A stretch of DNA of 64,000 nucleotides from the NCBI GenBank assembly GCA_900074745.1, contig LT598463.1:69926-133925 (forward strand), given 5' to 3'. The stretch comes from Lachancea mirantina. Its lineage: Eukaryota; Ascomycota; Saccharomycetes; Saccharomycetales; Saccharomycetaceae. How positions within the stretch are numbered: position 1 is the first letter of the stretch; each line of letters opens with the position of its first letter. The notes beneath the pieces were generated by a model. The model saw only the letters and a list, made by a program, of their open reading frames with translations. It was not told the DNA's origin and ran no database searches. Positions 1 to 9,557 of the stretch are shown piece after piece. The translations under genes were made by a program, and so were the position numbers.

Positions 1-1
1 C

Positions 2-1144
2 TTTGGTGCTTACTCCTACTGGTGTTACTATATTTTAGCTAAATCCAAAACGATAACAAAAGTCACTTCGTTTGGTGACATCGGGTCTAAACTTTATGGT
101 CCTGTCATGAAATTCGTAATCCTGTTTTCACTGGTTTTAACGCAACTTGGATTTTCTGGAGCTTATGTCGTTTTCACTGCTAAAAATCTGTTAGCATTCA
201 TTGAAAACGTTTTCAAATATCGTGGAATCACCATAGTGCATTTGTTAATATTGCAACTAATCATTTTCATCCCGCTTTCCTTTATCAGGAACATTTCAAA
301 ATTGTCATTCCCATCACTACTTGCAAATTTCTTCGTCATGGTCGGAATATGCATCGTGGCTTTTTTTATTGTCAAACACATCTCAATTGATCTGGCTTTC
401 ACTCCAGTGGAAGGTATAATCATGGGGTTCAATTCCAAAAAGTGGACACTCTTCATTGGCACTGCGATCTTCGCTTTCGAAGGTATAGGTCTTATCATCC
501 CAGTACAAGACTCCATGAAAAATCCAGAAAAGTTTCCCAAAGTTCTTGCATGTGTTATAGTTACTGCCACGGTGCTTTTCGTTACAATTGGCAGTCTGGG
601 TTATTTAAGTTACGGACCCGAGACGCAGACCGTCATTTTACTCAATTTACCCCAAAATAGCATATTTGTGAATTTGGTCCAGTTTTTCTATTCGCTTGCA
701 ATTCTGCTATCTACACCACTCCAGCTATTCCCCGCTATTGCGATCATTGAAAGCAAAGTTTTCCCGAAGTTCACCAAAATTTATAATTCAACTTCAAACT
801 TGAGTTCTCCAGGCGTGCAATATCATCGCAATTCCGGGAAACTGAACTGGCGCATCAAATGGCTGAAAAATGGCGTCAGATCTCTAATTGTTGCCTCTGT
901 TGTCGCCGCTGCATATTTCGGAGTCGACAATCTCGATAAATTCGTTTCTATTGTGGGATCTTTCGCCTGCATTCCGTTGGTCTACATCTACCCACCAATG
1001 CTACACCTGGAGAGCTGCAGTAAACCTCGGTGCAATGCGTCTACATCGGTTTTTAGCCGCTGGCCCATTTACCTTGATTACGCGCTCATAGTTTTTGGCC
1101 TTATTGGAATGATGTACACATCATACCAAAGTTTGTTTAGTTAG
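2..1144 (+). CDS. AVT4: Vacuolar amino-acid transporter, Avt3/Avt4 family (5' truncated)
   Basis: This is the C-terminal part (about 380 residues) of a membrane transporter whose frame is already open at base 2, so the start lies left of the window. It has a run of hydrophobic segments typical of the amino acid/auxin permease family, with an aromatic-rich first visible segment and the conserved FAFEGIGLIIPVQ stretch (bases 469-507). In S. cerevisiae Avt3 and Avt4 export neutral amino acids from the vacuole to the cytosol; the role here is inferred from the family. The next gene, MIC27, also follows AVT4 (YNL101W, YNL100W) in S. cerevisiae, which favours the AVT4/AVT3 ancestor. The first ATG in view (107) is internal and should not be taken as the start. 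Confidence 0.88.
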   Translation, partial: FGAYSYWCYYILAKSKTITKVTSFGDIGSKLYGPVMKFVILFSLVLTQLGFSGAYVVFTAKNLLAFIENVFKYRGITIVHLLILQLIIFIPLSFIRNISKLSFPSLLANFFVMVGICIVAFFIVKHISIDLAFTPVEGIIMGFNSKKWTLFIGTAIFAFEGIGLIIPVQDSMKNPEKFPKVLACVIVTATVLFVTIGSLGYLSYGPETQTVILLNLPQNSIFVNLVQFFYSLAILLSTPLQLFPAIAIIESKVFPKFTKIYNSTSNLSSPGVQYHRNSGKLNWRIKWLKNGVRSLIVASVVAAAYFGVDNLDKFVSIVGSFACIPLVYIYPPMLHLESCSKPRCNASTSVFSRWPIYLDYALIVFGLIGMMYTSYQSLFS

Positions 1145-1350
1145 AGAGAGACTATTAAATTTAATTTGAAAATCATAAGATTTAGCTACCGTAACCACCA
1201 AAAGCTTCAACAGGTCCCAGAAGCTCTTATTTTTCAACTTGTTCAAAGGTTTTCTTGAAGGTATCCTGACCAATTGCACGTTTGAAAAATTAAACCGATC
1301 TCTTTTGAAAATTTCCATGGTTTAAGACCACCCACGATCAAAACCTTATC

Positions 1351-2070
1351 ATGGGATTCAACTTCTACGAAACCATCAAGCCGCAATCTGACGGTGTATC
1401 AGAAAGGATCGTTTCGAGTGGTAGTCAATATATTCCAGAACTAAAGACAGAGACTATTTCTACCGGAAATCAAATTTCCGAAGTGCCAACATTGACTAGT
1501 TGGTTCCATGGCATCATCTCTGCATCTTTGAGCAAAGTCAACCTTTACAAAGCCGAGATCGAGACTCAGAAATCTTCAGCAGCTAATGAATTGAGAAACG
1601 CGCGTGAATATGTGTCAGAAAACATTTTAACCGACAAATACGAATCTACAGAATTTTTGGTACCAGCCTGTATAAGTGCCGTAGGCGCCTTTGCAGCGGG
1701 AAGGATAATAAGCAATCCTCAAAATTGGGGTTTCCGTTCGACTTTAAACAAAATTGGTGGAATTTTAGCCCGCAATCCATCATTCCTGGGCCGTACTTTG
1801 ACAAGCATTCCCAGCAGATTAATTCTTCCTTGGGCTTTGGCACTCACCACTTTCAAGTTCCTCATCCCTGTAACATCTCAAAATGCCGTTGAAGCGCTAG
1901 AGAAGGATTTCCTGCCTCCTGCGGCCAGAGATTATCATAAGCAGATCAGCAAGTGGTACGCAGAGACCGTTCAAGCCAGCGCTCACAACTTGAGCAGCAC
2001 ATCACAGAAATGGTTGCAAGGCTCTATTCACAGAATGAGAAAGTTCGTTATCGACCAACTGAGCTTATAA
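1351..2070 (+). CDS. MIC27: MICOS complex subunit Mic27 (Aim37)
   Basis: A 239-residue protein of the apolipoprotein-O/MICOS family, which helps shape cristae junctions in the mitochondrial inner membrane. Two hydrophobic helices are visible, near residues 105-124 (LVPACISAVGAFAAG) and 157-174 (LPWALALTTFKFLIP), separated by a glycine-rich loop, as expected for this family. The N-terminal half is polar and helix-forming. It lies 206 bases after the AVT4 gene on the same strand, the S. cerevisiae order YNL101W-YNL100W, and converges on PIN2 with a 90-base gap. The assignment rests on the family pattern plus synteny. Confidence 0.85.
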   Translation: MGFNFYETIKPQSDGVSERIVSSGSQYIPELKTETISTGNQISEVPTLTSWFHGIISASLSKVNLYKAEIETQKSSAANELRNAREYVSENILTDKYESTEFLVPACISAVGAFAAGRIISNPQNWGFRSTLNKIGGILARNPSFLGRTLTSIPSRLILPWALALTTFKFLIPVTSQNAVEALEKDFLPPAARDYHKQISKWYAETVQASAHNLSSTSQKWLQGSIHRMRKFVIDQLSL

Positions 2071-2160
2071 TTCTAGTCAAGTCTTCCCATTGGCAGTTAA
2101 ACCTTACATATATGCTGCTATCGTATGCTTCTTATATTCATTCCCCTTTGCAGTGTCCAC

Positions 2161-2841
2161 CTAATAGTTCCCGTGACGGTACGGGTTGTAAACATTCGAT
2201 TCATCGTCAGCAGGATAGGGCCCCGGTTGGTGTCGCGTAGGTGAATACCTGGCGGGCCTTGGCTGCGACATTGGTGCGAAACTCGGGTGCGTAGAGTACG
2301 AAGGAGCAAAAGTGTTCATTTGCGGATGATAAGTAGTTAATTCGTGTTCTTCAGGTGCGTCGTCGTACACCAGAGGGACGCTTTCACGTCTATCGCGCAT
2401 ATGCTTGTTTTTTCGCGCGTCCAGGTCGAAATCTTGTTCGACTTCTTCGACCTGACTGGGGCTGTGTTCATCGTAAAAATCGTCCCCACGGTAATATGCC
2501 ATTTGAGGAGCCCGTACTGGCTGGTACGCGACCGTTGGGCCTGGCATGTACCCTGTCCCAGGAGCTGGCATCGTTTGATCAACTCTCGCCCGTCTTCTAC
2601 TTGATCCGCAGCACCAACAGCAGAAATCTGCAAAACCCTCAGAACCTTGTCGAATGCACCTCAACAACGACCCTACTATCCAAAAAGCGACAATCGATGC
2701 CAGCACTATCCCGACAATCGCGATGATCTTACAGGTTTTGTTTGCCATACATGTATCCCAATGCTCAAAGCTCTTGGCTGTGCTGGAAACATCGGACGTA
2801 AAACTTCTCGCGACGAGACTTTTAGTACACACGAGCTTCAT
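2161..2841 (-). CDS. PIN2: Pin2-like single-pass membrane protein
   Basis: A 226-residue protein with a short N-terminal segment containing SWDTCM/HWDTCM-type residues, one strong transmembrane helix (about residues 39-60), then a cysteine cluster (CCWCC) just after the membrane. The cytosolic tail is rich in Pro, Tyr, Ser and charged residues. The N-terminal half closely matches what I recall of S. cerevisiae Pin2 (YOR104W), an exomer-dependent plasma-membrane cargo whose tail is prion-like. Position agrees: YOR104W lies next to OST2 (YOR103C) and RAS1 (YOR101W), and here OST2 and RAS follow. The tail here does not look strongly Gln/Asn-rich (see findings). Confidence 0.82.
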   Translation of the reverse strand: MKLVCTKSLVARSFTSDVSSTAKSFEHWDTCMANKTCKIIAIVGIVLASIVAFWIVGSLLRCIRQGSEGFADFCCWCCGSSRRRARVDQTMPAPGTGYMPGPTVAYQPVRAPQMAYYRGDDFYDEHSPSQVEEVEQDFDLDARKNKHMRDRRESVPLVYDDAPEEHELTTYHPQMNTFAPSYSTHPSFAPMSQPRPARYSPTRHQPGPYPADDESNVYNPYRHGNY

Positions 2842-2971
2842 TTCATAGACCCGCTAGACCCGCAAGAACACTCCCGCTCTTGTTCTTGTAGTTGTCAAGT
2901 CTCCTGTGATCAAATTCTAATTTTGATTTTTTTTCAGCAACCTAATAGTGGTTCTTAACTCCGAGCAGGAT

Positions 2972-3613
2972 TCATTGTAATGCAGTCAAAAGCCATTGAG
3001 GCGCTTTGTCGGACTCGATTTCGACTAAGTGCGTATCGAACGCTTCTATCAGTAGTTCCACTAAGATCCTGCCACCTCTGCTTCCTGTAAATCTTCTGTA
3101 CTCCTCGGAAACACTTGCTAAATTCCAGCCCATAATTCGGCGAAGACATCCAATCACGGTACCTGTTCTGTGTCTGCCCATACCACAGCACACCAGCAAC
3201 GGGTAATTGTCTGCACGCACAATGGTCTGGAGCGCGTTTATAATAGAATGCTCTGTAAGTCCGTCCCAGGGATTGTCGTCCTCGCCTCCGTCAGGATTGA
3301 TCGTCGCGAACTGAAGCTGAATTTCGTGTTTATCGCAGAATTCCAAGAGCGTGTCCTGCGGTTCCTCATTTGCAAGCCATATGATAGTCTTCAGGTTCAG
3401 ATCCAACAAAAATGCGAAATTTACTGGCGAAGGTTGTCCAGATCGGTATAGATGTCTCTCGACGGGACAAAAATTCAATGGTGGCACTATTCGTTCTTCT
3501 GGAGCTCGCTGAACAAGCACGTTCCCGTGACCCAATTCAGTCTCCTCGTTTATATAGACGTTGTCGTCGTTGTCATCTTCGTCGTCGTAGTCAGATTCCC
3601 GTTTCGTTGCCAT
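2972..3613 (-). CDS. OCA1: Oca1 dual-specificity-like phosphatase
   Basis: A 213-residue protein: an acidic N-terminus (about residues 5-30) followed by the atypical dual-specificity phosphatase fold of the Oca/Siw14 family. The CX5R signature is visible as C143-G-M-G-R-H-R149 followed by TG. In S. cerevisiae Oca1 (YNL099C) belongs to a complex with Oca2-6 and Siw14 linked to oxidant-induced arrest and inositol pyrophosphate metabolism. Siw14 is the member with demonstrated inositol-pyrophosphatase activity, so the activity of Oca1 itself remains inferred. It is divergently arranged with OST2 across 140 bases. Confidence 0.92.
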   Translation of the reverse strand: MATKRESDYDDEDDNDDNVYINEETELGHGNVLVQRAPEERIVPPLNFCPVERHLYRSGQPSPVNFAFLLDLNLKTIIWLANEEPQDTLLEFCDKHEIQLQFATINPDGGEDDNPWDGLTEHSIINALQTIVRADNYPLLVCCGMGRHRTGTVIGCLRRIMGWNLASVSEEYRRFTGSRGGRILVELLIEAFDTHLVEIESDKAPQWLLTALQ

Positions 3614-3753
3614 GTCTGATTAGTGATGATTCTTATTCTACCAGCACTTTCGCTAACTATTGAAATTTCAAGAACTAATGATTTCCACTTATTTACCACT
3701 AAATTTTAAAAAAAGAGCTAAAAACAACCGAAAGACACCATTAAACGCCTGAA

Positions 3754-4125
3754 ATGACTTCTAAAACGTTGAAAACTCGTCGGAATTGGTCCTCAAAGTT
3801 CTCGGAGACGTTCCAAGCATCTTTGCAAACCTATAAGAAACAAATTGATGGGAACAGCAGATTGAAGCTTATAGACATTTTTTGCGGATTTCTGGTCGCA
3901 GTGGGCGTGATTCAGTTTGCGTTTGTGTGTGTTTTGAAGGACAATTTCCCATTTAATGCGTTTTTGGCGGGTTTTATCTGTTGTGTGGGCCAATTTGTGC
4001 TTACGATCAGTCTGCGAATGCAAGTGGTCAAGAGTTTCGAAGGAATTTCCAAAGAACGAGCCTTTGGTGAATTCATAGTGGCCAGTCTCGTGCTACACTT
4101 CATCTCACTGCATTTCGTGAATTAG
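3754..4125 (+). CDS. OST2: Oligosaccharyltransferase subunit Ost2 (DAD1 family)
   Basis: A 123-residue, highly hydrophobic protein with the DAD1-family pattern: a charged N-terminus, then three membrane segments (about 46-65, 71-90 and 103-121) and a characteristic connecting stretch RMQVVKSFEGISKERAFGEF. It is a subunit of the ER oligosaccharyltransferase that transfers the core glycan to asparagine in nascent proteins. Length is close to the S. cerevisiae protein. It lies between OCA1 (chromosome XIV relative) and RAS, where YOR103C sits near RAS1. The start is the first ATG, and no intron is apparent. Confidence 0.95.
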   Translation: MTSKTLKTRRNWSSKFSETFQASLQTYKKQIDGNSRLKLIDIFCGFLVAVGVIQFAFVCVLKDNFPFNAFLAGFICCVGQFVLTISLRMQVVKSFEGISKERAFGEFIVASLVLHFISLHFVN

Positions 4126-4272
4126 AAGACAAAAATAAGGATATAGGTTTTCGCAATTATATAGTACACCACTTCCCAACCTACCAAGATCAAATCGTTT
4201 TAACATAAGGGTGGAATCTTTAAAGATAGTTACGATGCGCTGCATGTTTGTTGGAGGTCTCTCGAATTTTTT

Positions 4273-5236
4273 CTAGCAAATGACACAACAACCGCCTGAT
4301 TTTTTGCCCTTGTCGGTGTCCGAAACTTTTGTTTGCTGCTGAGCACGGACTTCTGCGCCGTTGTTTCTCGCAGAACCAGATATTTCTTTGCCCGCGTCAT
4401 TGCGGAAAGCATTGTTCGTTGTAGGTTTCGAGTTTGCGCCGGAATGCACAGCGCCCTCTGGCTTGGTTCCGTGCGCAGCTTGCTCTTTGGCATCAGCACC
4501 GTTGGCCTTCTGGGAACCGTCTTGCTGGCTCTCAGAAGCTCCCGCTTGCTGATGAGAGTAATCCGGCTGCGCACGGACGCTTGGGTTGTAAGTACCACCG
4601 TTGTCACGTACGAGACGAACTAGCCCGTAGAACGCATCTTCGACGTTAATGGCCTGTTTGGCTGAGGTCTCTAGGAAAGGCGCGTTGAACTGTTTTGCTA
4701 AATTCGCACCTTCTTCGAAAGACACCTGTCGTTCGTCTTCCAGGTCGCTCTTGTTACCCACCACGAACACAGGCACGTAGTCCACGTCCTTCACACGCAT
4801 GATCTGTTGATAATAGGTCATGAGCTCGTCGAACGAGTTCCGCGACGTCACGGAGTAGGCCAACAAGAACCCTTCGCCGGTACGCATGTATTGCTCTCGC
4901 ATCGCAGAATATTCCTCTTGGCCTGCCGTGTCAAGAATGTCCAGTATGCTTACCTTGTTGTCGATAACCACTTGTTTACGGTACGAATCCTCGATAGTCG
5001 GATCATAATCGTCGACAAAATGGGACTGGATCAACTGAATGGTCAACGCAGATTTACCCACGCCACCGCCACCAACGACAACCAACTTGTATTCACGAAT
5101 GTTACTCTGTTTTGGAGGTTAGCTCTTGTTTAACTTAAAGGGGATTATTTTCATCAATTGTGGGCCAGAAGAGCCCCAAGTTCCTTGTGAAGATTCCTGA
5201 AATTCTCGAGTATCAACATACCTTGTTCAAAGACAT
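4273..5236 (-). CDS. RAS2: Ras GTPase (Ras1/Ras2 orthologue), two exons
   Basis: A small GTPase, probably the cAMP/PKA activator that stimulates adenylate cyclase. The join is 5222..5236 plus 4273..5106 on the minus strand, giving 282 residues. Exon 1 encodes only M-S-L-N-K; exon 2 continues [11 protein letters not shown], exactly the Ras2 N-terminus. The 115-base intron has a GTATGT donor (5221-5216), a GCTAAC branch (5123-5118) and a CAG acceptor ending at 5107. An in-frame TAA just upstream of exon 2 rules out simple extension. The P-loop GGGGVGKS, effector [16 protein letters not shown] and NKSD boxes are intact. The C-terminus ends in C-C-V-I-C, a CaaX box with an adjacent palmitoylation-type Cys, closer to S. 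cerevisiae Ras1 (CCIIC) than Ras2. The hypervariable tail is Gln/Ala/Ser-rich. Confidence 0.96.
5107..5221 (-). other. Spliceosomal intron in the RAS gene
   Basis: A 115-base intron after codon 5, with GTATGT donor, GCTAAC branch site 11 bases from the CAG acceptor. Removing it restores the conserved Ras N-terminus; without it the frame hits TAA and has no ATG before the P-loop. S. cerevisiae RAS1 and RAS2 lack an intron, as far as I know. Confidence 0.93.
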
Positions 5237-5434
5237 TATCAGCGCTTCGAGGCCTTGATGTCAACCCGGCCTGTTTACAACGTATAGGGAAAGGGCCAAA
5301 ATTTTTCAGTCTCATCATTCTTGACAGGCTTAGTAAATGTTGTCCGGGGATTGTCACGTGTAAATCATGTGACATATCTATCAGAACGTGCTGAGACTAG
5401 CCTAAATAGTCAGATGGATCCAGTTTTAAAAGCA

Positions 5435-6346
5435 CTAGGGCATCTTTCGGCAGTTATCACAGTACCATTTACCCTTGGGCAATGTCTCAAGCCCTATGCA
5501 GGGCAGATGGAACCATTCGAGAACGCAATTTTCGCCGTCGCAGCCCACCATTTCGCCGTAGGCGACTTGATTGCAGTAGCAGTAGAGAGCTTCGCCATAT
5601 TCGTTGGTCTTTGGCCTTTGAGAAAAATTCTCCTTGGGTAGGCTCTTACGTTTTTTCTTCTTGGTGTCGAGAACTGCTGCGCTGGCGAGTGAGGCTGCGA
5701 CATCCGTCGCAGCCTCGTTGTGAAGTGCACCTTCCGCATGACCATGGCCCCGCCGTTTTCGACTGTCCATCGGCGGCGCTACGCCGGAGATAGTACCAGA
5801 ATTCACCTGCCCTGCACCACCAGCGGCACCTTTGGCATGGTTTCCACCCACGTGTGGTGTCGTAGTGCGACGAGCGGCCATCGCTTCGCGACGAGACTCG
5901 CTTTTCAGCGCCTGCGAAGACTTGATACCGTTTTTCGTTTCGATCTTGGCCATTAGCTCGTGATGTATGTGCATGGCCGGATGGTTGTCGTTACCCAGCC
6001 GCAATTTCGGCGGAATCTCTTCGTTTTTGATCGCCACTTCGTACGCAAGCTCTAGCCGCGCCGTGAGTCTCTCCAGGGCCTCAAACGCTAGCGCTGAAAC
6101 GTGCATTTTCTCCTCCAGTGACGGCATAAGGTCCTGAAACAACGCGTTCATGTCTGTCAGCACTGATTCAGAGCCAGACCGCTTCAAAAATGCGTCTATG
6201 TTCCCGTTAAGCTCCGGAACCGTGTGCACGCATTTCGCGTCTATTTCTCGCAAGAGGGTCAGGTACCGCGCCGCCTCAATGGGCAGCTCTTCAAGAGCGT
6301 CTGATATGTCGTTCAGACCCGGGTACAAATTAGCTGGCGCTGACAT
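5435..6346 (-). CDS. PHO23: Pho23, ING-family PHD subunit of Rpd3L
   Basis: A 303-residue ING protein. The N-terminal ING domain (about 5-110) starts with the recognisable ANLYPGLNDI and contains LEEKMHVSALAFEALERL. A low-complexity basic linker follows. A C-terminal PHD finger (about 256-300) has the Cys4-His-Cys3 pattern and the trimethyl-lysine-binding YCYCNQ...MVGCDG core. In S. cerevisiae Pho23 is part of the Rpd3L histone deacetylase and binds H3K4me3. It lies upstream of RAS on the same strand, matching YNL097C-YNL098C. Only about 200 bases separate its stop from RAS exon 1. Confidence 0.96.
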   Translation of the reverse strand: MSAPANLYPGLNDISDALEELPIEAARYLTLLREIDAKCVHTVPELNGNIDAFLKRSGSESVLTDMNALFQDLMPSLEEKMHVSALAFEALERLTARLELAYEVAIKNEEIPPKLRLGNDNHPAMHIHHELMAKIETKNGIKSSQALKSESRREAMAARRTTTPHVGGNHAKGAAGGAGQVNSGTISGVAPPMDSRKRRGHGHAEGALHNEAATDVAASLASAAVLDTKKKKRKSLPKENFSQRPKTNEYGEALYCYCNQVAYGEMVGCDGENCVLEWFHLPCIGLETLPKGKWYCDNCRKMP

Positions 6347-7871
6347 TAGGAACGCTGGTTTCTGTAGACTTTTCTTGGATACCCTAAGCTAGGATATAGC
6401 AGAGGCTTCTCTAGTGGTTCATATGGAGATCGCTGTTTCGTACAGAAGTACATACATGTTGAACTCATCGAGTTCATATTCCCACGCTGCCCGCTACCCA
6501 TTCTAGCCCGTTAAAGTCAAACGAACGTCATCTTACGTACTTGGAAGCCTGGAAAGTCTAGATGGCTTTTCCCTCCGGTGTCATAAGCTGTTTTTTGGGT
6601 GTTGTCGTTCAAGAGATTACCTAGATCAGGAGCCAGAAGGAAGTTCTGGCCAATTCTACAAGTACACCAAAACTGCAAATCCGCGAATAGCACTTCAGCG
6701 CCTACTTGTGCTACACTCATTTGTACTCGTCTGGTTTCCAATTAAATATTTCGCAGACCTGGGCACGAATTCCGCGGTCGATAGTGCTAACGGACTCACC
6801 AGTTTCGCAAGAAGCTACAACTCAGTACAAACGGATCCCGTCGCTTGATGCGCCTTCGATAACTTAGGTGTTTGTGTGGGGTTCAATGATGGGGTTGAGG
6901 ACTGGGTCGAGAAATATACGAGAGGCCACGATATCTCCAAGCATTGTTTACGGAAGTTTACTCCTGCCTCAAGGAAAATATCCCTCTAGTATAAACTCCT
7001 TAAAAGTGTCGTCCATAATGCTTCGAAAAAACAAAGAGCGCACGACGAAGGCTTGTCCCCTACTCCAAGCCTTGGAGTCTTATTATGCAAATAACAAGTT
7101 TTCACCACTTCTGTGAACAGAATTGCAAGTTTTCTGATCTATTTATGAGGCACCCAATTTACCCTTCTAGGTCAAAAAGACCGTTTACACCTACGCTACT
7201 TAAATTTAATCTAAGTGGGCGACAGTTAAGCTATCTGAAAACTAAGCTAAATGTTCTGATGGTCACCATTGTCTATTTAAGTTACTGGGATTCATCGCAT
7301 TCACGTCGCGGATTCCCGGGATTTATTTAGGTGTTGGGTCTTTTCCTACGAAAAGGCTTTCGGATTTTGAGATCATTGTTGACGGATTGGATTCGTTCCC
7401 AGTGTCGTTTCAAATTCACCGAGCAGGGTTCCATGACACCGTGGCATTCCTCACTAGCGACCAATGCCGCTGAGACTCGTAGCTACATCTCAATGGCCAC
7501 CCCCAATGGCCACCTCAACAGCTTGAATTTCAGCCCAGCAGGTGCCATTGTAATATTAGCTCCTACACTTTACAAGCAGATATGCTCTGAATCCTGCTGA
7601 GACCACTGACAATTTGTAGAATTTCTGAGCTCATCGGTTTAAATTATTGTGCACCATATGTGGCTCTTGACTCGCGTTGTGACTCGTCCTTTCTTCAAAT
7701 CTCCTCTTTTTATAGCTTTTTCATCATTACTCGGCTTCTTTCTATAGGGAATTTTTCACTTGATTCAAGGGTAGCCTTTGATCAAGTTGCTTCACTGCTA
7801 AAGAGCTCCACGAAACGTAAGAAGCATCCACACTAGGCTCCCCATATATATTTCGAGCATATCCATAAGTC
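6347..7871. other. Gene-free junction between PHO23 and YET1
   Basis: About 1.5 kb with no recognisable gene, tRNA or repeat. It marks the switch from the chromosome XIV/XV-related block to the XI/XIII-related block. The only open stretches are short: a 67-codon ATG frame on the minus strand (6517-6720) that contains GTACGT, a possible splice donor, at 6540-6535, and a plus-strand frame that is open from 7085 to 7600 apart from one TAG at 7328. Neither resembles a known protein. It must hold the divergent promoters of PHO23 and YET1. Confidence 0.6.
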
Positions 7872-8486
7872 ATGAGCGTATACTTGAGCTTCTTATTCGG
7901 CGTTTTAACGCTAGAAATGGCCATTTTGTTCGTGCTAGTGCTTCCTCTGCACTACCGACTTCGCAAAGCTATTGTGAACGGGTATGACAAGTTCATGGGT
8001 AATCTGCAAGTGAAAACCGTCATATGGATCGGTGGGGCGCTAGTCGGCTTGCTGTTTGTGGATTCTTGGAAAAGAGCGCAAATCAGCGTGTTTCTGCACC
8101 ATCATAAGACCACTACAGGGGCCGATCCCTCAGGATCTGGATCTGTGACGCCAGTGCAAGCACTAGCGGCAAGAGCATACAACCAGCGTAACGTATACAT
8201 TACTGGGTTTATTCTGTACTTCAGTCTTTGCATTCCCACGGTGATGAGCGTTGTGAGAAGGCTTGTGAAGTGGGAAGAGCTGAACAGAAGCCTGGCAGAG
8301 GGCAAAGCGGGTTCCAACGGCGAAAATAACGGCGAAGAAGAGCTCGCGAGTTTGCAGAAGTCGTTAATGCAAAAGAAGGCGTCGCTAGAGGCCCTGAAGA
8401 AGCAAAAGACGAATTTGGAAGCACATTTCGACAGCAACAACGAGCCTGTCGCAGCTACCGATTCTAGCGACAAAAAGGCCAACTAA
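7872..8486 (+). CDS. YET1: BAP31-like ER membrane protein (Yet1/Yet2/Yet3 family)
   Basis: A 204-residue ER protein with three membrane helices in its first 125 residues (about 5-25, 46-64 and 104-124). A charged C-terminal coiled coil (about 150-190, rich in Lys, Glu and Leu) ends in Lys-rich DKKAN, resembling a KKxx-type retrieval signal but not exact. This is the BAP31 architecture. In S. cerevisiae the Yet proteins are ER membrane proteins linked to the translocon and to INO1 regulation. The neighbours MNR2 and ARA2 fix it as the common ancestor of YET1 (YKL065C) and YET2 (YMR040W). Confidence 0.88.
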   Translation: MSVYLSFLFGVLTLEMAILFVLVLPLHYRLRKAIVNGYDKFMGNLQVKTVIWIGGALVGLLFVDSWKRAQISVFLHHHKTTTGADPSGSGSVTPVQALAARAYNQRNVYITGFILYFSLCIPTVMSVVRRLVKWEELNRSLAEGKAGSNGENNGEEELASLQKSLMQKKASLEALKKQKTNLEAHFDSNNEPVAATDSSDKKAN

Positions 8487-8540
8487 AAGAGGAAACTAAG
8501 AAAAAAAATTCTATATTCGTTTCTATACCATAGCTCAGCT

Positions 8541-9557
8541 TTATCTATGTGGGATTCCCGACTCCCAAGTTTCGTTGAGATGAGTTTTGAAGATTTGGGA
8601 CTGAATGTAATTCACCAACATCTGATCGCGCTCACTGAGTTGTCCGTCGTTGTCCATTACGGTGTCGTAGTTCGACAAGGCATGTTCCAGCTCATACACA
8701 GTGCTCACACCGAGCACTGTAGGTCCAAGCCCGTACCATTTGCTCATGGCGTACCGAGTAGCAAGATCAGCCAGATCTTCGCCCTCAGAGGCCGCATATT
8801 GTGCGGCTTTCTGGGCCAAATCGCGTAACTCTTGAGAGCAAGGGTGGAACGCGCGCGTCTCCTGAGACCTGAGCAACGACATACTCAAAATTGACCCATT
8901 TTCCACAACTTTGACCTTGGCGTCCCGTTTAAACCGCACATAGTAATCCGCTAGTAACGTATTCTGAATGTTGAGGTTTGCGTACGACAAGACTGCGTCT
9001 AGGGGCCCAATAGATGCCGATTGTGAGCATTTGATGGCAATTTCGAGCAAAAAATCCACCGGGTACCCACTGGCACCAAAATTCCGAATTAGTCCCTCAT
9101 CCTTAAGGCTGCGAAGCTCCTCCAAAGCCTCCAGAACTGCTGGCGTCTCGATAAATTCGATGTCGTGCAAAAAAACCATATCCAAGTACTCAGTACCGAG
9201 CCTCTCGCAGGATCTTTTTACGCTGAATCGGACGTTTTCGCGTGAGTAGTCAAACTCAGCGACACTGATCCGCCCGACTTTCGTACAGATGTAGTAGCTG
9301 TCGCGCGGGAAGTCACCTCGCACCACGTCAAGGGCTTCTCCGAACAACTTTTCGCTCTCACCGTAATACGGCGATGTATCGATCGCTCTGAAGCCTCTAT
9401 CAAAAGCCAATCGCAGCATTTGCACAAGTGGAACAGCCTCTGGGTCCTCATTATATTGAGTGTTTAGCGTCGCTCCACCGAGGATCAAACCTGGAAGTTT
9501 AGAGATGTCATCGTGATCGACTCTAGTGCCACCCTTGAAGCCGCGGTCTGAGTCCAT
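8541..9557 (-). CDS. ARA2: Ara2, NAD-dependent D-arabinose dehydrogenase (aldo-keto reductase)
   Basis: A 338-residue aldo-keto reductase. The beta-alpha barrel signatures are visible: AIDTSPYYGESE with the catalytic Asp and Tyr, ICTKVGRIS with the Lys, and DMVFLHDIEF with the His. In S. cerevisiae Ara2 (YMR041C) oxidises D-arabinose to D-arabinono-1,4-lactone in the synthesis of dehydro-D-arabinono-lactone antioxidant (erythroascorbate). Length is almost the same as there. It converges on YET1 with about 55 bases between the stops and is divergent from SUB1. The order YET, ARA2, SUB1 matches YMR041C-YMR039C. Confidence 0.92.
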   Translation of the reverse strand: MDSDRGFKGGTRVDHDDISKLPGLILGGATLNTQYNEDPEAVPLVQMLRLAFDRGFRAIDTSPYYGESEKLFGEALDVVRGDFPRDSYYICTKVGRISVAEFDYSRENVRFSVKRSCERLGTEYLDMVFLHDIEFIETPAVLEALEELRSLKDEGLIRNFGASGYPVDFLLEIAIKCSQSASIGPLDAVLSYANLNIQNTLLADYYVRFKRDAKVKVVENGSILSMSLLRSQETRAFHPCSQELRDLAQKAAQYAASEGEDLADLATRYAMSKWYGLGPTVLGVSTVYELEHALSNYDTVMDNDGQLSERDQMLVNYIQSQIFKTHLNETWESGIPHR

